NCBI GenBank assembly: GCA_023957385.1
Contig: JAMLGZ010000001.1
Span: 372,001-436,000, forward strand
Source of the DNA: Brumimicrobium sp.
Lineage (GTDB): Bacteria > Bacteroidota > Bacteroidia > Flavobacteriales_D > Crocinitomicaceae
DNA: 64,000 nucleotides
Reading direction: 5' to 3'
The notes under the pieces are model-generated. The model did not search any database, was not told where the DNA came from, and saw only the letters and a list, made by a program, of their open reading frames with translations. Both the position numbers and the translations under genes were made by a program. Positions 46,554 through 56,024 of the stretch are shown piece after piece. Position 1 is the first letter of the stretch; every line of letters begins with the position of its first letter.

Positions 46554-46561
46554 CAAAGATA
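46554..46561 (-). promoter_or_regulatory. -7 promoter element of hutI
   Basis: TATCTTTG on the - strand (CAAAGATA), 22 bp before the start codon. Confidence 0.7.
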
Positions 46562-46607
46562 GATATAATGTTGGAAATGTTCTGGTAAAATAAAGACGAA
46601 CCTATAA

Positions 46608-48908
46608 CTATTCGAGTATGAGTTTCTTAGTGATAGTTCCCTGCTCAGAAATGATATGTACTAAATAAACACCTTTAGAGAACTGTCTTGTTTGAATGTT
46701 GGTTTCCGTATTCGTTGTAGAAAGCGAAAGCACTTCTTGACCTAACATATTTTGAAGCGCAATGGATTTAACTCCTGACAGACTCGTACGAATCGTAAAC
46801 TCATTGGTAGCAGGATTTGGGTAAATAGTCACTTTTTCTAGCATATCTTGATTATCTATTGAGGCAGGTCCAACGCATACTTTATAGGTGATAGAACTTC
46901 CAAAATCAGCGTCAGCCTCAGGTAATTCAGCAAGAATATTTCCACTTGAAACCTCAGTAAGAGTCATGCTTCCAGTATAGTTACAATTTCCGAGTCCTGC
47001 ACCAGAAACGCCATCTCCATAGGCATCTATTAGCGTTAAAAAATAACAGCCTTCATCTAAGCAAAATTCTTTTTCTACTTTGTAGTTATAGTTATATGAA
47101 CCTGGGTAGTTACTTCCCGAATAAAGAGGTTGCCCTAGACTATTTGCTAAGTTCCAAGATGTTTCTTCCGCAAAACAGCCTAAATTGAATACAAAATCGA
47201 GTAAATACCCATTCGTATTAACATTGAATTGAGCATTGATAAGATCGTTGCTGATATTTTCGTCTGTGCTACCATTTGGATTACTCAGCTCAATATTGAT
47301 ATCGTTTTGTCCATTTACACTTGTAAATAAAGGCAAAAACACAGTGTCAATCTGATTTGTTGGTAGATTTCCTGTCCAAGTTATACTTTGTGGTGAGCCG
47401 TTGTTGTATGTATAATTAACCGTTAGCGAGGTAAGTGCATCATTTCCTTTATTCTGAATAAGTACTTCTGGGATAAATTCTGATCTACAGTTGGCATCTG
47501 ATAAATTCAGGAATTCAATAGCCGCAGCGTCAACGGTGAATGTTGTTTCATAAGGATTATATCCTGGGATGGAATTGGCATCTGTTCCTGAAGGATCTAG
47601 CCAATATTTTAATTGTTCGTCATTTCCACTTCCATCAGGTTTCCATGAATTATGTAACCTTCCGTAATAATCATATCCTGTTCCTGCGTTTGCACAACTG
47701 GAATTTCCACCCCAAAGTTGACCAATAATTCTCCCTTTGTGATTATATAAAGGTGAACCTGAAGAAGCACTCTCGGTAGCAGTATTTCTATCCCAGACAA
47801 CTATCCATGAATTTTCAAATTCATGTGTTGAATTTGGATAGTCAGCGGCGACAGCTGGATTATCATCAAATGAAATTTTCTTAATATCTCCTTTTGGATG
47901 ATGTATGCAAAAAGTGGATGGTGGGGGAGTATTGCTATTATCCCAACCTGCCATAAATGGATTACAACTGGCTGGAATTATTCCATTATCAAGTCCAGCA
48001 GTGATCTCAACTAAACAAAAATCGGATGGTTTCCTTTTAGCTCGTAAAACCGCACCTGATAGGGATTCAAAACTTGGACTTGATCCGGGGTTTGAACAAG
48101 TTGGAGCTTGCCAATTGAAGCGAAAAATCCATGTAGCCACATCTTGATGAGATGTCCAGCAGTGGTTTGCTGTTAATACATAAGGAGTTCCATCATTATT
48201 GGTGTTATTGATAGTGGCTCCAGAGCAGAATCCATTACTTCCTGCTACAATCATGACGGCGCTGTTGCGTTGATCTTGATAGGGTAATCCATCAGGGCAA
48301 TTTACGTTCATTTGACAACTCCCAGAAGAACCAAAGGCCTTATCTAAAAACTCCTCTTGTGAGCGATATCCGTATGTTGCACGTGCAATATTTATGTTAC
48401 CTATATTAGAAGCATTTATCGCAGGCACAAAATATTCTACAATAACTGTATTTCCATAGACTAACTCTGCACCTAAAGCACCTTGATACAAGTGTTTTCT
48501 GGTAAATTTACCTAGTACAAAGTCACCTGTTGGGTTATAGATATACAGTTCATTTCCGCTTGGAATCTCAGAATTTTTGAAAGTAAGATTGATGCTTTGT
48601 GCATTTTTCATCTTAATTGCCAATAGCCAAATCTTATCTCCGTTTGTTGTAGTAAACCATGTTCCGGAGTTCGTTAAATCTAAATCTGTTTCATAATTAT
48701 ATCCAAACCGCCATGGACCATTTTGTAAGGAATCGTTGATTTTATCTTCGGCTCTTAGAAGAGCAATGTTAGGTTCATTAAATACGTAAGAGGAAACATT
48801 ATCCTTTGCATAGAATCCTAAGCCATGTGGATGACCTCCATCTCCTTGTTGACCATATACAATAGAGAATACACATAAAATAAATACAGATAAAACAACT
48901 CTTATCAT
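46608..48908 (-). CDS. secreted trypsin-like serine protease (lysyl endopeptidase-like) with type IX sorting signal
   Basis: The 766-residue protein has a signal peptide (MIRVVLSVFILCVFSIVYG) and an N-terminal propeptide-like region. The protease domain (about 210-440) shows GFCSGATINN, the histidine in LTANHC, an aspartate in SDFCLVEI and the serine in SASSGSPLYN, the order of the chymotrypsin fold. A CARDB-like and other beta domains follow. The last 80 residues (VTIYPNPATNEFTIRTS ... GVYLVHI..KKLILE) are a type A sorting signal. It probably acts as a surface or extracellular protease, cutting after lysine or arginine. Confidence 0.9.
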   Translation of the reverse strand: MIRVVLSVFILCVFSIVYGQQGDGGHPHGLGFYAKDNVSSYVFNEPNIALLRAEDKINDSLQNGPWRFGYNYETDLDLTNSGTWFTTTNGDKIWLLAIKMKNAQSINLTFKNSEIPSGNELYIYNPTGDFVLGKFTRKHLYQGALGAELVYGNTVIVEYFVPAINASNIGNINIARATYGYRSQEEFLDKAFGSSGSCQMNVNCPDGLPYQDQRNSAVMIVAGSNGFCSGATINNTNNDGTPYVLTANHCWTSHQDVATWIFRFNWQAPTCSNPGSSPSFESLSGAVLRAKRKPSDFCLVEITAGLDNGIIPASCNPFMAGWDNSNTPPPSTFCIHHPKGDIKKISFDDNPAVAADYPNSTHEFENSWIVVWDRNTATESASSGSPLYNHKGRIIGQLWGGNSSCANAGTGYDYYGRLHNSWKPDGSGNDEQLKYWLDPSGTDANSIPGYNPYETTFTVDAAAIEFLNLSDANCRSEFIPEVLIQNKGNDALTSLTVNYTYNNGSPQSITWTGNLPTNQIDTVFLPLFTSVNGQNDINIELSNPNGSTDENISNDLINAQFNVNTNGYLLDFVFNLGCFAEETSWNLANSLGQPLYSGSNYPGSYNYNYKVEKEFCLDEGCYFLTLIDAYGDGVSGAGLGNCNYTGSMTLTEVSSGNILAELPEADADFGSSITYKVCVGPASIDNQDMLEKVTIYPNPATNEFTIRTSLSGVKSIALQNMLGQEVLSLSTTNTETNIQTRQFSKGVYLVHIISEQGTITKKLILE

Positions 48909-48972
48909 ATTCTAGGATTTTAACTATATGTTAAAACGAAATGAGGAAGTAAAAAGTTTGTTTATACAAATC

Positions 48973-49506
48973 TTATTTTACCTTCATACCTTTCACCACT
49001 CTTTCTTTACGAAGATCTTTCTTGTAGTTTTTCAACTTAACCATGAGATAGGCAGAGGCACTCCCGCGAACTGCATAGTAAACGGCATCACCGTAATCTA
49101 ATTCTCCTTTTCCATCTGCCCACTCAGCTTCTAGATAGAATCTCCCATTAGTAATGTTTTTACGCTCATTAAAACGAAGTGTTTTTCCATTTCCTACTTC
49201 AAAACGAATAGAAACAGAACCGTCTTCAGCTCTTTTTTCTAAAATACAAGGTCTATTAGCAGGTATAATGATTCTCTCAGAAGAGGAAGAAGAGGAAGAA
49301 ACCAAAGTACCTGAAGTACCTGTTGTAGATACTTTATCCTGTTTATCACTCCTTTCTAAAATAATAGTTTCGGAAGTATAGAATTGCACTTTTTTAAGCT
49401 TCTCATCTGATAAATCAAATTCAGATCTTAGTTTGGTAGTGTAAGGGACTCTTGTTGCACAACTTGCCAACAAGATGATTGAGATTAATCCAACTAAAAC
49501 TCTCAT
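48973..49506 (-). CDS. lipoprotein, unknown function
   Basis: The start at 49506 gives a lipoprotein signal (MRVLVGLISIILLASC); a much longer frame upstream was rejected because it would bury it. The 177-residue protein has a serine-rich stretch (SGTLVSSSSSSSER) and a C-terminal region (RVVKGMKVK) of positive charge. FYTSETIILERSDKQ and GVGNGKTLRFNERK-like beta strands suggest a small beta domain. No function is recognised. Confidence 0.7.
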   Translation of the reverse strand: MRVLVGLISIILLASCATRVPYTTKLRSEFDLSDEKLKKVQFYTSETIILERSDKQDKVSTTGTSGTLVSSSSSSSERIIIPANRPCILEKRAEDGSVSIRFEVGNGKTLRFNERKNITNGRFYLEAEWADGKGELDYGDAVYYAVRGSASAYLMVKLKNYKKDLRKERVVKGMKVK

Positions 49507-49693
49507 CGTTTTGTAATTTTTTAATTTAAATACGAAAATAATAAACAAAAACGATTCCAAAGCGATTAAATTGTGAATTCTGTGATTTATATCTGTAAAG
49601 ACAAGGTCTTCTTTTCCATTTTTAAGATGATGAAACAAATAGAAGTAGGCATTGAAAAGAAAAGACACAACCCAATATACAGAATTATTCATC

Positions 49694-50452
49694 CTATTCA
49701 GGTTGTGAGAATTTATCAGCTGGCCATTTTTCTGGGTTATTGACAATATAATTTGAGATATTTTGAAATGATTTATCGTTGCGAATAATATGGTCGTGGA
49801 ACCGGGATTGCCATTGAAATTCGAATCCCAAACGGTGGGTGTGTTTAGAAACCGCAGATTTATAGGAACGAATAATGGTCGAAATTGAATTTGATTTCGG
49901 TGAAATCATTGACATTTGTTCATTTTTGGGGGATAATATGTGTGGTGATGGGGATGGTTGGGATAATGATGATGGTGGTTGTGGTTGTGGTAGAGGCGTT
50001 GCATGCAACGCCTCTACAATGCCACCCCCATATTCCACAATGTCCCCCCCATATTCCACAATGCCATCCCCATATTCCACAATGCCATCCCCATATTGAA
50101 TACCATTTCCAAAATGAATATCATCATCCCCATTTCCATATTCCACAATACCATCATCCCCATATTCGGTATTAACATTATCATTGGTCAATATCAAAAC
50201 CCCATGAATATGATTTGGCATTACAACAAATGCCCCTAATTCGACATTTTTGGTGTGTTGTGGGATTTGATGCCAGAAAATATCGGCAATGACACCAATA
50301 TGTGACAATTCCATTTTTTTGTTTACAATTTTGCCAAAATAATGTTCCCTATTTTGTGTGCAAATGGTTATGAAATATGCACCAGCCCATCTATAATCCC
50401 AATTTTGCAAACGGGTAGATTGTATTCTATATTTATTCTGAAATTTATTCAT
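49694..50452 (-). CDS. REP-associated tyrosine transposase (RAYT) with repeat-rich insert
   Basis: The start at 50452 (MNKFQNKYRIQSTRL) is preferred over 50476. The Y1/HUH domain has AYFITICTQNREHYFG and the HUH motif MPNHIHGVLIL. Residues about 95-175 are a low-complexity insert made of EYGDGIVEYG repeats followed by ALHATPLPQPQPPSS. The insert contains a 28-bp perfect palindrome (49990-50017). Downstream the catalytic helix continues (NSISTIIRSYKSAVSKHTHRLGF, FQWQSRFHDHIIRN). RAYT proteins recognise palindromic REP elements. The frame is intact, so it may be active. Confidence 0.88.
   Translation of the reverse strand: MNKFQNKYRIQSTRLQNWDYRWAGAYFITICTQNREHYFGKIVNKKMELSHIGVIADIFWHQIPQHTKNVELGAFVVMPNHIHGVLILTNDNVNTEYGDDGIVEYGNGDDDIHFGNGIQYGDGIVEYGDGIVEYGGDIVEYGGGIVEALHATPLPQPQPPSSLSQPSPSPHILSPKNEQMSMISPKSNSISTIIRSYKSAVSKHTHRLGFEFQWQSRFHDHIIRNDKSFQNISNYIVNNPEKWPADKFSQPE
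49990..50017. repeat. 28-bp perfect palindrome inside the RAYT gene
   Basis: GTAGAGGCGTTGCA and its exact inverse TGCAACGCCTCTAC are adjacent. Palindromes of the form GTAGAG..CG..GC are frequent REP-like units in Bacteroidota. Here it encodes part of VEALHATP in the transposase. Confidence 0.85.
50030..50098. repeat. tandem 18-bp repeat within the RAYT gene
   Basis: The unit CCCCATATTCCACAATG(T/C)C is repeated four times with small changes. It encodes the EYGG/DGIV repeats of the transposase insert and is continued with less regular copies to about 50170. Confidence 0.8.
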
Positions 50453-50566
50453 AATTGGTGGTTTTTTTTGAAACATATAGATTAATATCTAATTGTCCCT
50501 TATTAATTAAAGATAGTAAAATTATACTACCAAATAATGCATACACTTTATTAATTTTGTATCCTC

Positions 50567-51385
50567 ATGAATCTACTTCGATTCTTCATATACAGTAATA
50601 TAGTCATCAGCCTATCAGCAGGTGCGTTAGCAGGTGCTTGTGCTACCAAACTAGGTAATCCACACAATTTTGGAATAGGAATAACAGTGTTTTTTGCTAC
50701 CTTATTTATTTATAACATTCAGCGTGTTTTTCGACATACTGAGGTGTCTGAAAATTTTTCTGCTAGACATCAATGGATACAAAAACATCTTATTATTCTG
50801 AAAGTGTTTTCTGGTATTGGCATAGTAGGTTCTATAGCAACCTATTTCTTTTGGTTAGGATGGAATATAGATTTTTGGTTTTTAGCAATTAGTGCCATTA
50901 TTGGAGTACTATATGCTTATCAGATTACGCCTAAGTGGCTAGCTTTACGTGACATTCCATATATCAAAATTTATTTGATTGCATCTCAATGGGCATTAAC
51001 CTCGGTATATTGGCCGTATATGCGCATAGCAGATAGCATAGATTTTCCAATAGCATTAGGGATTTCTGTCTTTACCTTTATTTTGGCAATTACGATTCCT
51101 TTTGATATCCGTGATATTGTATATGATCAACCAACAAAAAAAACTATTCCGCAACTCGTTGGAATACAAAAAGCAAAATGGATTGCAATAATGATACTGG
51201 GAATTAGTGCTTTTACGCTTTATAGTTTTGAAAAGGAAGTTGTGCATTCCTTTCTGTTTTACTCCGTTTATATTGTTTTTGCATTTTTAATTCTATTCTC
51301 TTCTACCCAAAAAGAAGAAATGTATTTTTCCGGGTGGATAGATGGCTGGATAATTATTTATGCTTTTCTGATTTATTTAAACTAG
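50567..51385 (+). CDS. UbiA-like membrane prenyltransferase-family protein
   Basis: The 272-residue protein has about eight membrane helices. In IPFDIRDIVYDQPTKKTIPQLVG the D..RD motif is that of the second aspartate-rich site of UbiA enzymes; the first site (NxxxD) is not evident, with RDIPYIKIYLIASQW in the region. UbiA proteins attach prenyl chains to quinone or other rings. It may be a divergent enzyme. A TAATTTTG box (50552-50559) lies just before the start, so the mRNA leader is very short or absent. Confidence 0.7.
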   Translation: MNLLRFFIYSNIVISLSAGALAGACATKLGNPHNFGIGITVFFATLFIYNIQRVFRHTEVSENFSARHQWIQKHLIILKVFSGIGIVGSIATYFFWLGWNIDFWFLAISAIIGVLYAYQITPKWLALRDIPYIKIYLIASQWALTSVYWPYMRIADSIDFPIALGISVFTFILAITIPFDIRDIVYDQPTKKTIPQLVGIQKAKWIAIMILGISAFTLYSFEKEVVHSFLFYSVYIVFAFLILFSSTQKEEMYFSGWIDGWIIIYAFLIYLN

Positions 51386-52134
51386 AATCTCAAACCTACA
51401 TTAATACCTAATTGAAATGATTTGACTTTGTCTACTTCTTTCTGAAGAATATTGGAAGAATATTGCAAGTTCAGTCCTACTCCAAAATTTCGATTCCAAT
51501 ATTTCAACGTGAAGCCACCATCTAGGCCATAAAACCTATGTCCAATATGGCCTGCAACCATTCCCACATTGAATTTATAATCTATTCCACTATATGGGTC
51601 AAAATGTTGAGAAATGACTAGACCAGGCTGAGGGAGGTTGATCCAGAATTTATTAGGTATGATAAGTGGAACAAAATCGTCTGTTTCTAATCCTCCTATT
51701 ATAATAGAAAAGAAAGTCATATCCAATCCAAAACGAATTTTTGATGTTTCACTAGCTTCTTTAAAGAAGTAGGAACCGCCAAGACGAAAGCCAAAGCCTA
51801 AATCATTCTTTTGATGAAGCAACATTATATTCTCAACTTGGAATCCGTTGCCGTCTCCATACGAATAAGTATATGAATCATTAGCATAATAGTTAGAGTA
51901 TAAATAATTTAGAGGAAGGAAGTCTATATTTAAGATAAAACGTTTACTAAGTGTAGGCTCTAAATCCTTCTTCTTGCGGAGAGATGAGTTCCAGTTGTCT
52001 CCTATTTCAGTGTGAGTTGTTAACTCTTGAGATGGGAGTATGGCCATATTGCTCTCATCTAGATACTGGCTATCAGTTTGAGCAATTAAGCCACTTGTGA
52101 GCACTAATGTGATTAGAAATAATGTAATTTTCAT
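51382..52134 (-). CDS. outer-membrane beta-barrel protein, tandem pair unit 1, gene B
   Basis: The 250-residue protein starts with a signal peptide (MKITLFLITLVLTSGLIA) and is rich in alternating strands (FILNIDFLPLNYLYSNY, LGFGFRLGGSYFF, GIDYKFNVGMVAGHIG). It ends in GLRF, the aromatic end typical of barrels. It pairs with a gene of similar type 26 bp upstream. A diverged copy lies at 53122-53871. Confidence 0.7.
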   Translation of the reverse strand: MKITLFLITLVLTSGLIAQTDSQYLDESNMAILPSQELTTHTEIGDNWNSSLRKKKDLEPTLSKRFILNIDFLPLNYLYSNYYANDSYTYSYGDGNGFQVENIMLLHQKNDLGFGFRLGGSYFFKEASETSKIRFGLDMTFFSIIIGGLETDDFVPLIIPNKFWINLPQPGLVISQHFDPYSGIDYKFNVGMVAGHIGHRFYGLDGGFTLKYWNRNFGVGLNLQYSSNILQKEVDKVKSFQLGINVGLRF

Positions 52135-52160
52135 GCTATTTTCTTTTAATTATTTGTGTC

Positions 52161-53060
52161 TTAGAAATAGAATCCACAATTCAATCCAATTTGATGTGCC
52201 TGACTTTTGTAGTTTGATTTCATTCCCAAGTTACCACCGGCAAATTGATATTCACACCCAATCGAAAAATGTCCAATCCAATATGAAAAACGATTTCGTA
52301 CACCAAAAGAAGCAACCTCATGATTAGTATCTGCGAACAAAAAACTCATACCAGTATTGAGACGAAAATCTATTCCACTATTTTCAGTTAAATGATATCT
52401 TATAATTGGACCTAGCTGGCCAATACCTAATAAAACAGCACTTTTATTCATGTTTTCCATATTAAATCCTACTGTTGCAGACACATACTGTATATCTAAG
52501 CCTGCATAGAATTTTCGTTCTGGAGTCATTTTGCCAAAAAAGACACTACCCCCCATGCGGAAACCCCCTCCTACAACTTCAGAATGAAATTCTTGTGGTA
52601 CGTATGGTTGAGGAGAATAACCATCTAGATATATCATATCATTATAACTATCTATATATCTTGTTGAGATGTAACTAAATGGAACAAAGTCGAAATATTT
52701 CACGAAATTTTTATATGGGTAAACCTTTTTGGGTTTGATGGGCGTTGGCGGAGAATTCTTTTGAGCTTCTGTCACTGTAGACTTCTCTTCCCTTGGTTCT
52801 TTATATAAATCTTCAATGCTCTTCTTTAATGTTGCTAAATATCCATAATTATTCTCCTCAAATGCAACAGCCATTTCTTTTCTTAAATCTAATTCTTTTT
52901 TGAGCTTAGCAGCCAGACTATAATCTTCTTTTAGATAGGCTTCTTGGATGAGTTCTGTAAGGGCTTCCATCCGTTTTTCGTTAGCTACTTTAGGATCTTC
53001 GCTTTGAGCAAAAGTCAAAGTCGTAACAAGAATAAACCCTAATAAAATATATAAACGCAT
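52161..53060 (-). CDS. outer-membrane beta-barrel protein with UVR-like helices, tandem pair unit 1, gene A
   Basis: The 299 residues start with a signal peptide (MRLYILLGFILVTTLTFA). Residues 25-90 form helices resembling the UVR motif (LTELIQEAYLKEDYSLAAKLKKEL). A barrel follows (FVPFSYISTRYI, FRMGGSVFFGKM) ending in GFYF. A promoter box TATCTTTG at 53086-53093 lies 25 bp before the start. The second copy at 53898-54797 differs at only about nine residues. Confidence 0.7.
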   Translation of the reverse strand: MRLYILLGFILVTTLTFAQSEDPKVANEKRMEALTELIQEAYLKEDYSLAAKLKKELDLRKEMAVAFEENNYGYLATLKKSIEDLYKEPREEKSTVTEAQKNSPPTPIKPKKVYPYKNFVKYFDFVPFSYISTRYIDSYNDMIYLDGYSPQPYVPQEFHSEVVGGGFRMGGSVFFGKMTPERKFYAGLDIQYVSATVGFNMENMNKSAVLLGIGQLGPIIRYHLTENSGIDFRLNTGMSFLFADTNHEVASFGVRNRFSYWIGHFSIGCEYQFAGGNLGMKSNYKSQAHQIGLNCGFYF

Positions 53061-53085
53061 AAGTTTTGTGTTTTAAGATAATATA

Positions 53086-53093
53086 CAAAGATA
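53086..53093 (-). promoter_or_regulatory. -7 promoter element of tandem unit 1
   Basis: TATCTTTG on the - strand. At the same place in unit 2 (54823-54830) the sequence is TATCTTAG, a change in a conserved base. Confidence 0.6.
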
Positions 53094-53121
53094 TGTAAAT
53101 TTATTAATAACACCCGTTGTG

Positions 53122-53871
53122 CTAGAATCTCAAACCTACATTAATACCTAATTGAAATGATTTGACTTTGTATTCTTCAATTTTTTGAAGATTAGAAGAA
53201 TATTGCCAGTTCATTCCTACTCCAAAATTTCGATTCCAATATTTCAATGTGAAACCACCATCTAAGCCATAAAATCTATGCCCGATATGTCCAGCTACTA
53301 TTCCCGCATTGAATTTATAATCGATTCCGCTATGTGGGTCAAAATGTTGTGAAATGACTAGGCCAGGCTGAGGGAAGTTAATCCAGAATTTATTAGGTAT
53401 AATAAGCGGAACAAAATTATCTGTTTCTAAACCTCCTATCATAATAGAGAAAAAAGTCATATCCAATCCCAAACGAATCTTGGATGTTTCACTTGCTTCT
53501 TTAAAATAGTAGGAGCCACCAAGACGAAAACCAAGACCAAAATCATTTTTATTATAGAGCGCTATATTTTCTACAGTAATGTACTTATCATTTTCATCCC
53601 AATAAGAATATGAATCATCTTGGTAATAAGAAGAATATACATAGTTCAGAGGAAGGAAATCAACATGTAAGAGGAAACGTTTGCTATTTGTGGGCTCTTT
53701 ATCTTTCTTCTTGCGGAGAGATGAACTCCAGTTGTCTCCTATTTCAGTGTGAGTTGTGAATTCTTGAGATGGGAGTATGGCCATATTGCTCTCACCTAGA
53801 TACTGGCTATCAGTTTGAGCAATTAAGCCACTTGTGAGCACTAATGTGATTAGAAATAATGTAATTTTCAT
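53122..53871 (-). CDS. outer-membrane beta-barrel protein, tandem pair unit 2, gene B
   Basis: The 249 residues align with the product at 51382-52134 along the whole length. Both ends are nearly identical; the middle (about 60-110, for example YVYSSYYQDDSYSYWDEND) is changed. Location is presumably the outer membrane. Confidence 0.7.
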   Translation of the reverse strand: MKITLFLITLVLTSGLIAQTDSQYLGESNMAILPSQEFTTHTEIGDNWSSSLRKKKDKEPTNSKRFLLHVDFLPLNYVYSSYYQDDSYSYWDENDKYITVENIALYNKNDFGLGFRLGGSYYFKEASETSKIRLGLDMTFFSIMIGGLETDNFVPLIIPNKFWINFPQPGLVISQHFDPHSGIDYKFNAGIVAGHIGHRFYGLDGGFTLKYWNRNFGVGMNWQYSSNLQKIEEYKVKSFQLGINVGLRF

Positions 53872-53897
53872 GCTATTTTCTTTTAATTATTTGTGTC

Positions 53898-54797
53898 TTA
53901 GAAATAGAATCCACAATTCAATCCAATTTGATGCGCCTGACTTTTGTAGTTTGATTTCATTCCCAAGTTACCGCCGGCAAATTGATATTCACACCCAATT
54001 GAAAAATGTCCAATCCAATATGAAAAACGATTTCGTACACCAAAAGAAGCAAACTCATGATTAGTATCTGCGAACAAAAAACTCATACCAGTATTGAGAC
54101 GAAAATCTATTCCACTATTTTCAGTTAAATGATATCTTATAATTGGACCTAGCTGGCCAATACCTAATAAAACAGCACTTTTATTCATGTTTTCCATATT
54201 AAATCCTACTGTTGCAGACACATACTGTATATCTAAACCTGCATAGAATTTTCGTTCTGGAGTCATTTTGCCAAAAAAGACACTACCCCCCATGCGGAAA
54301 CCCCCTCCTACAACTTCAGAATGAAATTCTTGTGGTACGTATGGTTGAGGAGAATAACCATCTAGATATATCATATCATTATAACTATCTATATATCTTG
54401 TTGAGATGTAACTAAATGGAACAAAGTCGAAATATTTCACGAAATTTTTATATGGGTAAACCTTTTTGGGTTTGATGGGCGTTGGCGGAGAATTCTTTTG
54501 AGCGTCAGCCACTGCAGACTTCTCTTCCTTTGGTTCTTTATATAAATCTTCAATGTTCTTCTTTAATGTTGCTAAATATCCATAATTATTATCCTCAAAT
54601 GCAACAGCCATTTCTTTTCTTAAATCTAATTCTTTTTTGAGCTTAGCAGCCAGACTATAATCTTCTTTTAGATAGGCTTCTTGGATGAGTTCTGTAAGGG
54701 CTTCCATCCGTTTTTCGTTAGCTACTTTAGGATCTTCGCTTTGAGCAAAAGTCAAAGTCGTAAAAAGAATAAACCCTAACAAAATATATAAACGCAT
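53898..54797 (-). CDS. outer-membrane beta-barrel protein with UVR-like helices, tandem pair unit 2, gene A
   Basis: A 299-residue near-copy of the product at 52161-53060. Differences cluster in the N-terminal third (for example TVTEAQ versus AVADAQ). Its -7 element is TATCTTAG rather than TATCTTTG, so it may be expressed differently. Confidence 0.7.
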   Translation of the reverse strand: MRLYILLGFILFTTLTFAQSEDPKVANEKRMEALTELIQEAYLKEDYSLAAKLKKELDLRKEMAVAFEDNNYGYLATLKKNIEDLYKEPKEEKSAVADAQKNSPPTPIKPKKVYPYKNFVKYFDFVPFSYISTRYIDSYNDMIYLDGYSPQPYVPQEFHSEVVGGGFRMGGSVFFGKMTPERKFYAGLDIQYVSATVGFNMENMNKSAVLLGIGQLGPIIRYHLTENSGIDFRLNTGMSFLFADTNHEFASFGVRNRFSYWIGHFSIGCEYQFAGGNLGMKSNYKSQAHQIGLNCGFYF

Positions 54798-54908
54798 AAG
54801 TTGTGTGTTTTAAGATAAAATACTAAGATATGTAAATTAAGTAATAACTGATTAAACTAAGTTGTTAAAAGTGACTATCTTTAGATTAAATTAATAAGAG
54901 CTAAACAA

Positions 54909-56021
54909 ATGCAACACTATCTTAATACCATTACATATTACTTCGCATTTTTTTTCTTTCCCTTTGTTGGATTTACACAATCGATTGATTCTATTACTGC
55001 TATAAATACTACCGTAAAAGAATCTTCTGGACTCATTCTTATGCAAGATCTGTTAATCACGATGAATGATTCAGGTGGAGATAATGCATTGTATGAACTC
55101 GATACGATTACTGGCTCCATCAATCGAAGAATAGTAGTCGAGAATGCTACGAATCACGACTGGGAAGCATTAACTCGAGATGATGATTTTATTTATATTG
55201 GAGATTTTGGTAATAACGATGGGAGTCGTACTGACTTAAGGGTATATAAAGTCTCCATTGTTGATTATTTATCGACAACGAATGACTCTGTGAGTGCCCA
55301 GATAATAACATTTGATTATGAGGACCAAACTGATTTCACACCGCTCAACATGCAAACAAATTTTGATGCAGAAGCTATGGTGTCTATTGGTGATAGTTTA
55401 TATATATTTTCAAAAAATTGGTTGGATAGAAAGACGAAGATTTATAGTTTAAGTAAATCACCTGGAGATTATACAATTTCATTTTTGAAGGAATTGAATG
55501 TGAATTTTTTGGTGACTGATGCAACGTATAATCCTCATTTTAATTCCGTTATATTAATTGGTTATTGGGCAGGTGGGAATTATATGGCAGAGTTAGGTGG
55601 AATATTATTGCCAACACATCCATTCGGCAATGTTTCTTTATCCACGAATTTGATTACTAAGCCAGTAAATTCAATTTTACAACTCGAAGGAATTACGTAT
55701 AAAGCACCTAATTTGTATTGGGTTACATGTGAGAATGGAAACGGACAAGTGGCACAACTCTTCGAAATGTTCTATCAGCCGATATCAGTTGGACTCAAAA
55801 ATCATCATCAAACCGATTTTAAAACGTTTTATAATCGATTTGAAAAAACAATAAATGTCGTAGGAACGTATGATTCCGGGCTTATTTATGATGTAAACGG
55901 AAAATTCATCCGAAAAATTACTGGATCAGTAGAATCCGTGGAAGATTTGATGCAAGGAATTTATCTTTTTAGGTTTCTTATCTATGGAAATGAGGTTATA
56001 AAAAAGATTGCTATTTGGTAA
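54909..56021 (+). CDS. secreted beta-propeller-like protein with type IX-like C-terminus
   Basis: The 370-residue protein has a signal peptide (YYFAFFFFPFVGFT). The repeated segments (VKESSGLILMQDLLITMNDSG, ATNHDWEALTRDDDFIYIGDFGNND, EAMVSIGDSLYIFSKNW) are typical of a propeller family often found with type IX signals. The last ~70 residues (TINVVGTYDSGLIYDVNGKFIRKI ... GIYLFRF..GNEVIKKIAI) resemble a type A sorting signal. No enzyme activity is indicated. Confidence 0.7.
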   Translation: MQHYLNTITYYFAFFFFPFVGFTQSIDSITAINTTVKESSGLILMQDLLITMNDSGGDNALYELDTITGSINRRIVVENATNHDWEALTRDDDFIYIGDFGNNDGSRTDLRVYKVSIVDYLSTTNDSVSAQIITFDYEDQTDFTPLNMQTNFDAEAMVSIGDSLYIFSKNWLDRKTKIYSLSKSPGDYTISFLKELNVNFLVTDATYNPHFNSVILIGYWAGGNYMAELGGILLPTHPFGNVSLSTNLITKPVNSILQLEGITYKAPNLYWVTCENGNGQVAQLFEMFYQPISVGLKNHHQTDFKTFYNRFEKTINVVGTYDSGLIYDVNGKFIRKITGSVESVEDLMQGIYLFRFLIYGNEVIKKIAIW

Positions 56022-56024
56022 ATT

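Larger units (their letters stand above)
51382..54797 (-). repeat. tandem duplication of a two-gene unit
   Basis: Unit 1 (51382-53060 plus leader) and unit 2 (53122-54797) are direct repeats with a period of about 1.74 kb. Gene A copies are almost identical while gene B copies have diverged in the middle. Confidence 0.9.

Noticed and set aside
47540..47800. Small frames on both strands within the protease gene
   Set aside because: They are in other frames of a long, clearly conserved gene.
50030..50170. Possible CRISPR-like tandem repeats
   Set aside because: The units are directly adjacent with no spacers and encode the repeat region of the RAYT protein.
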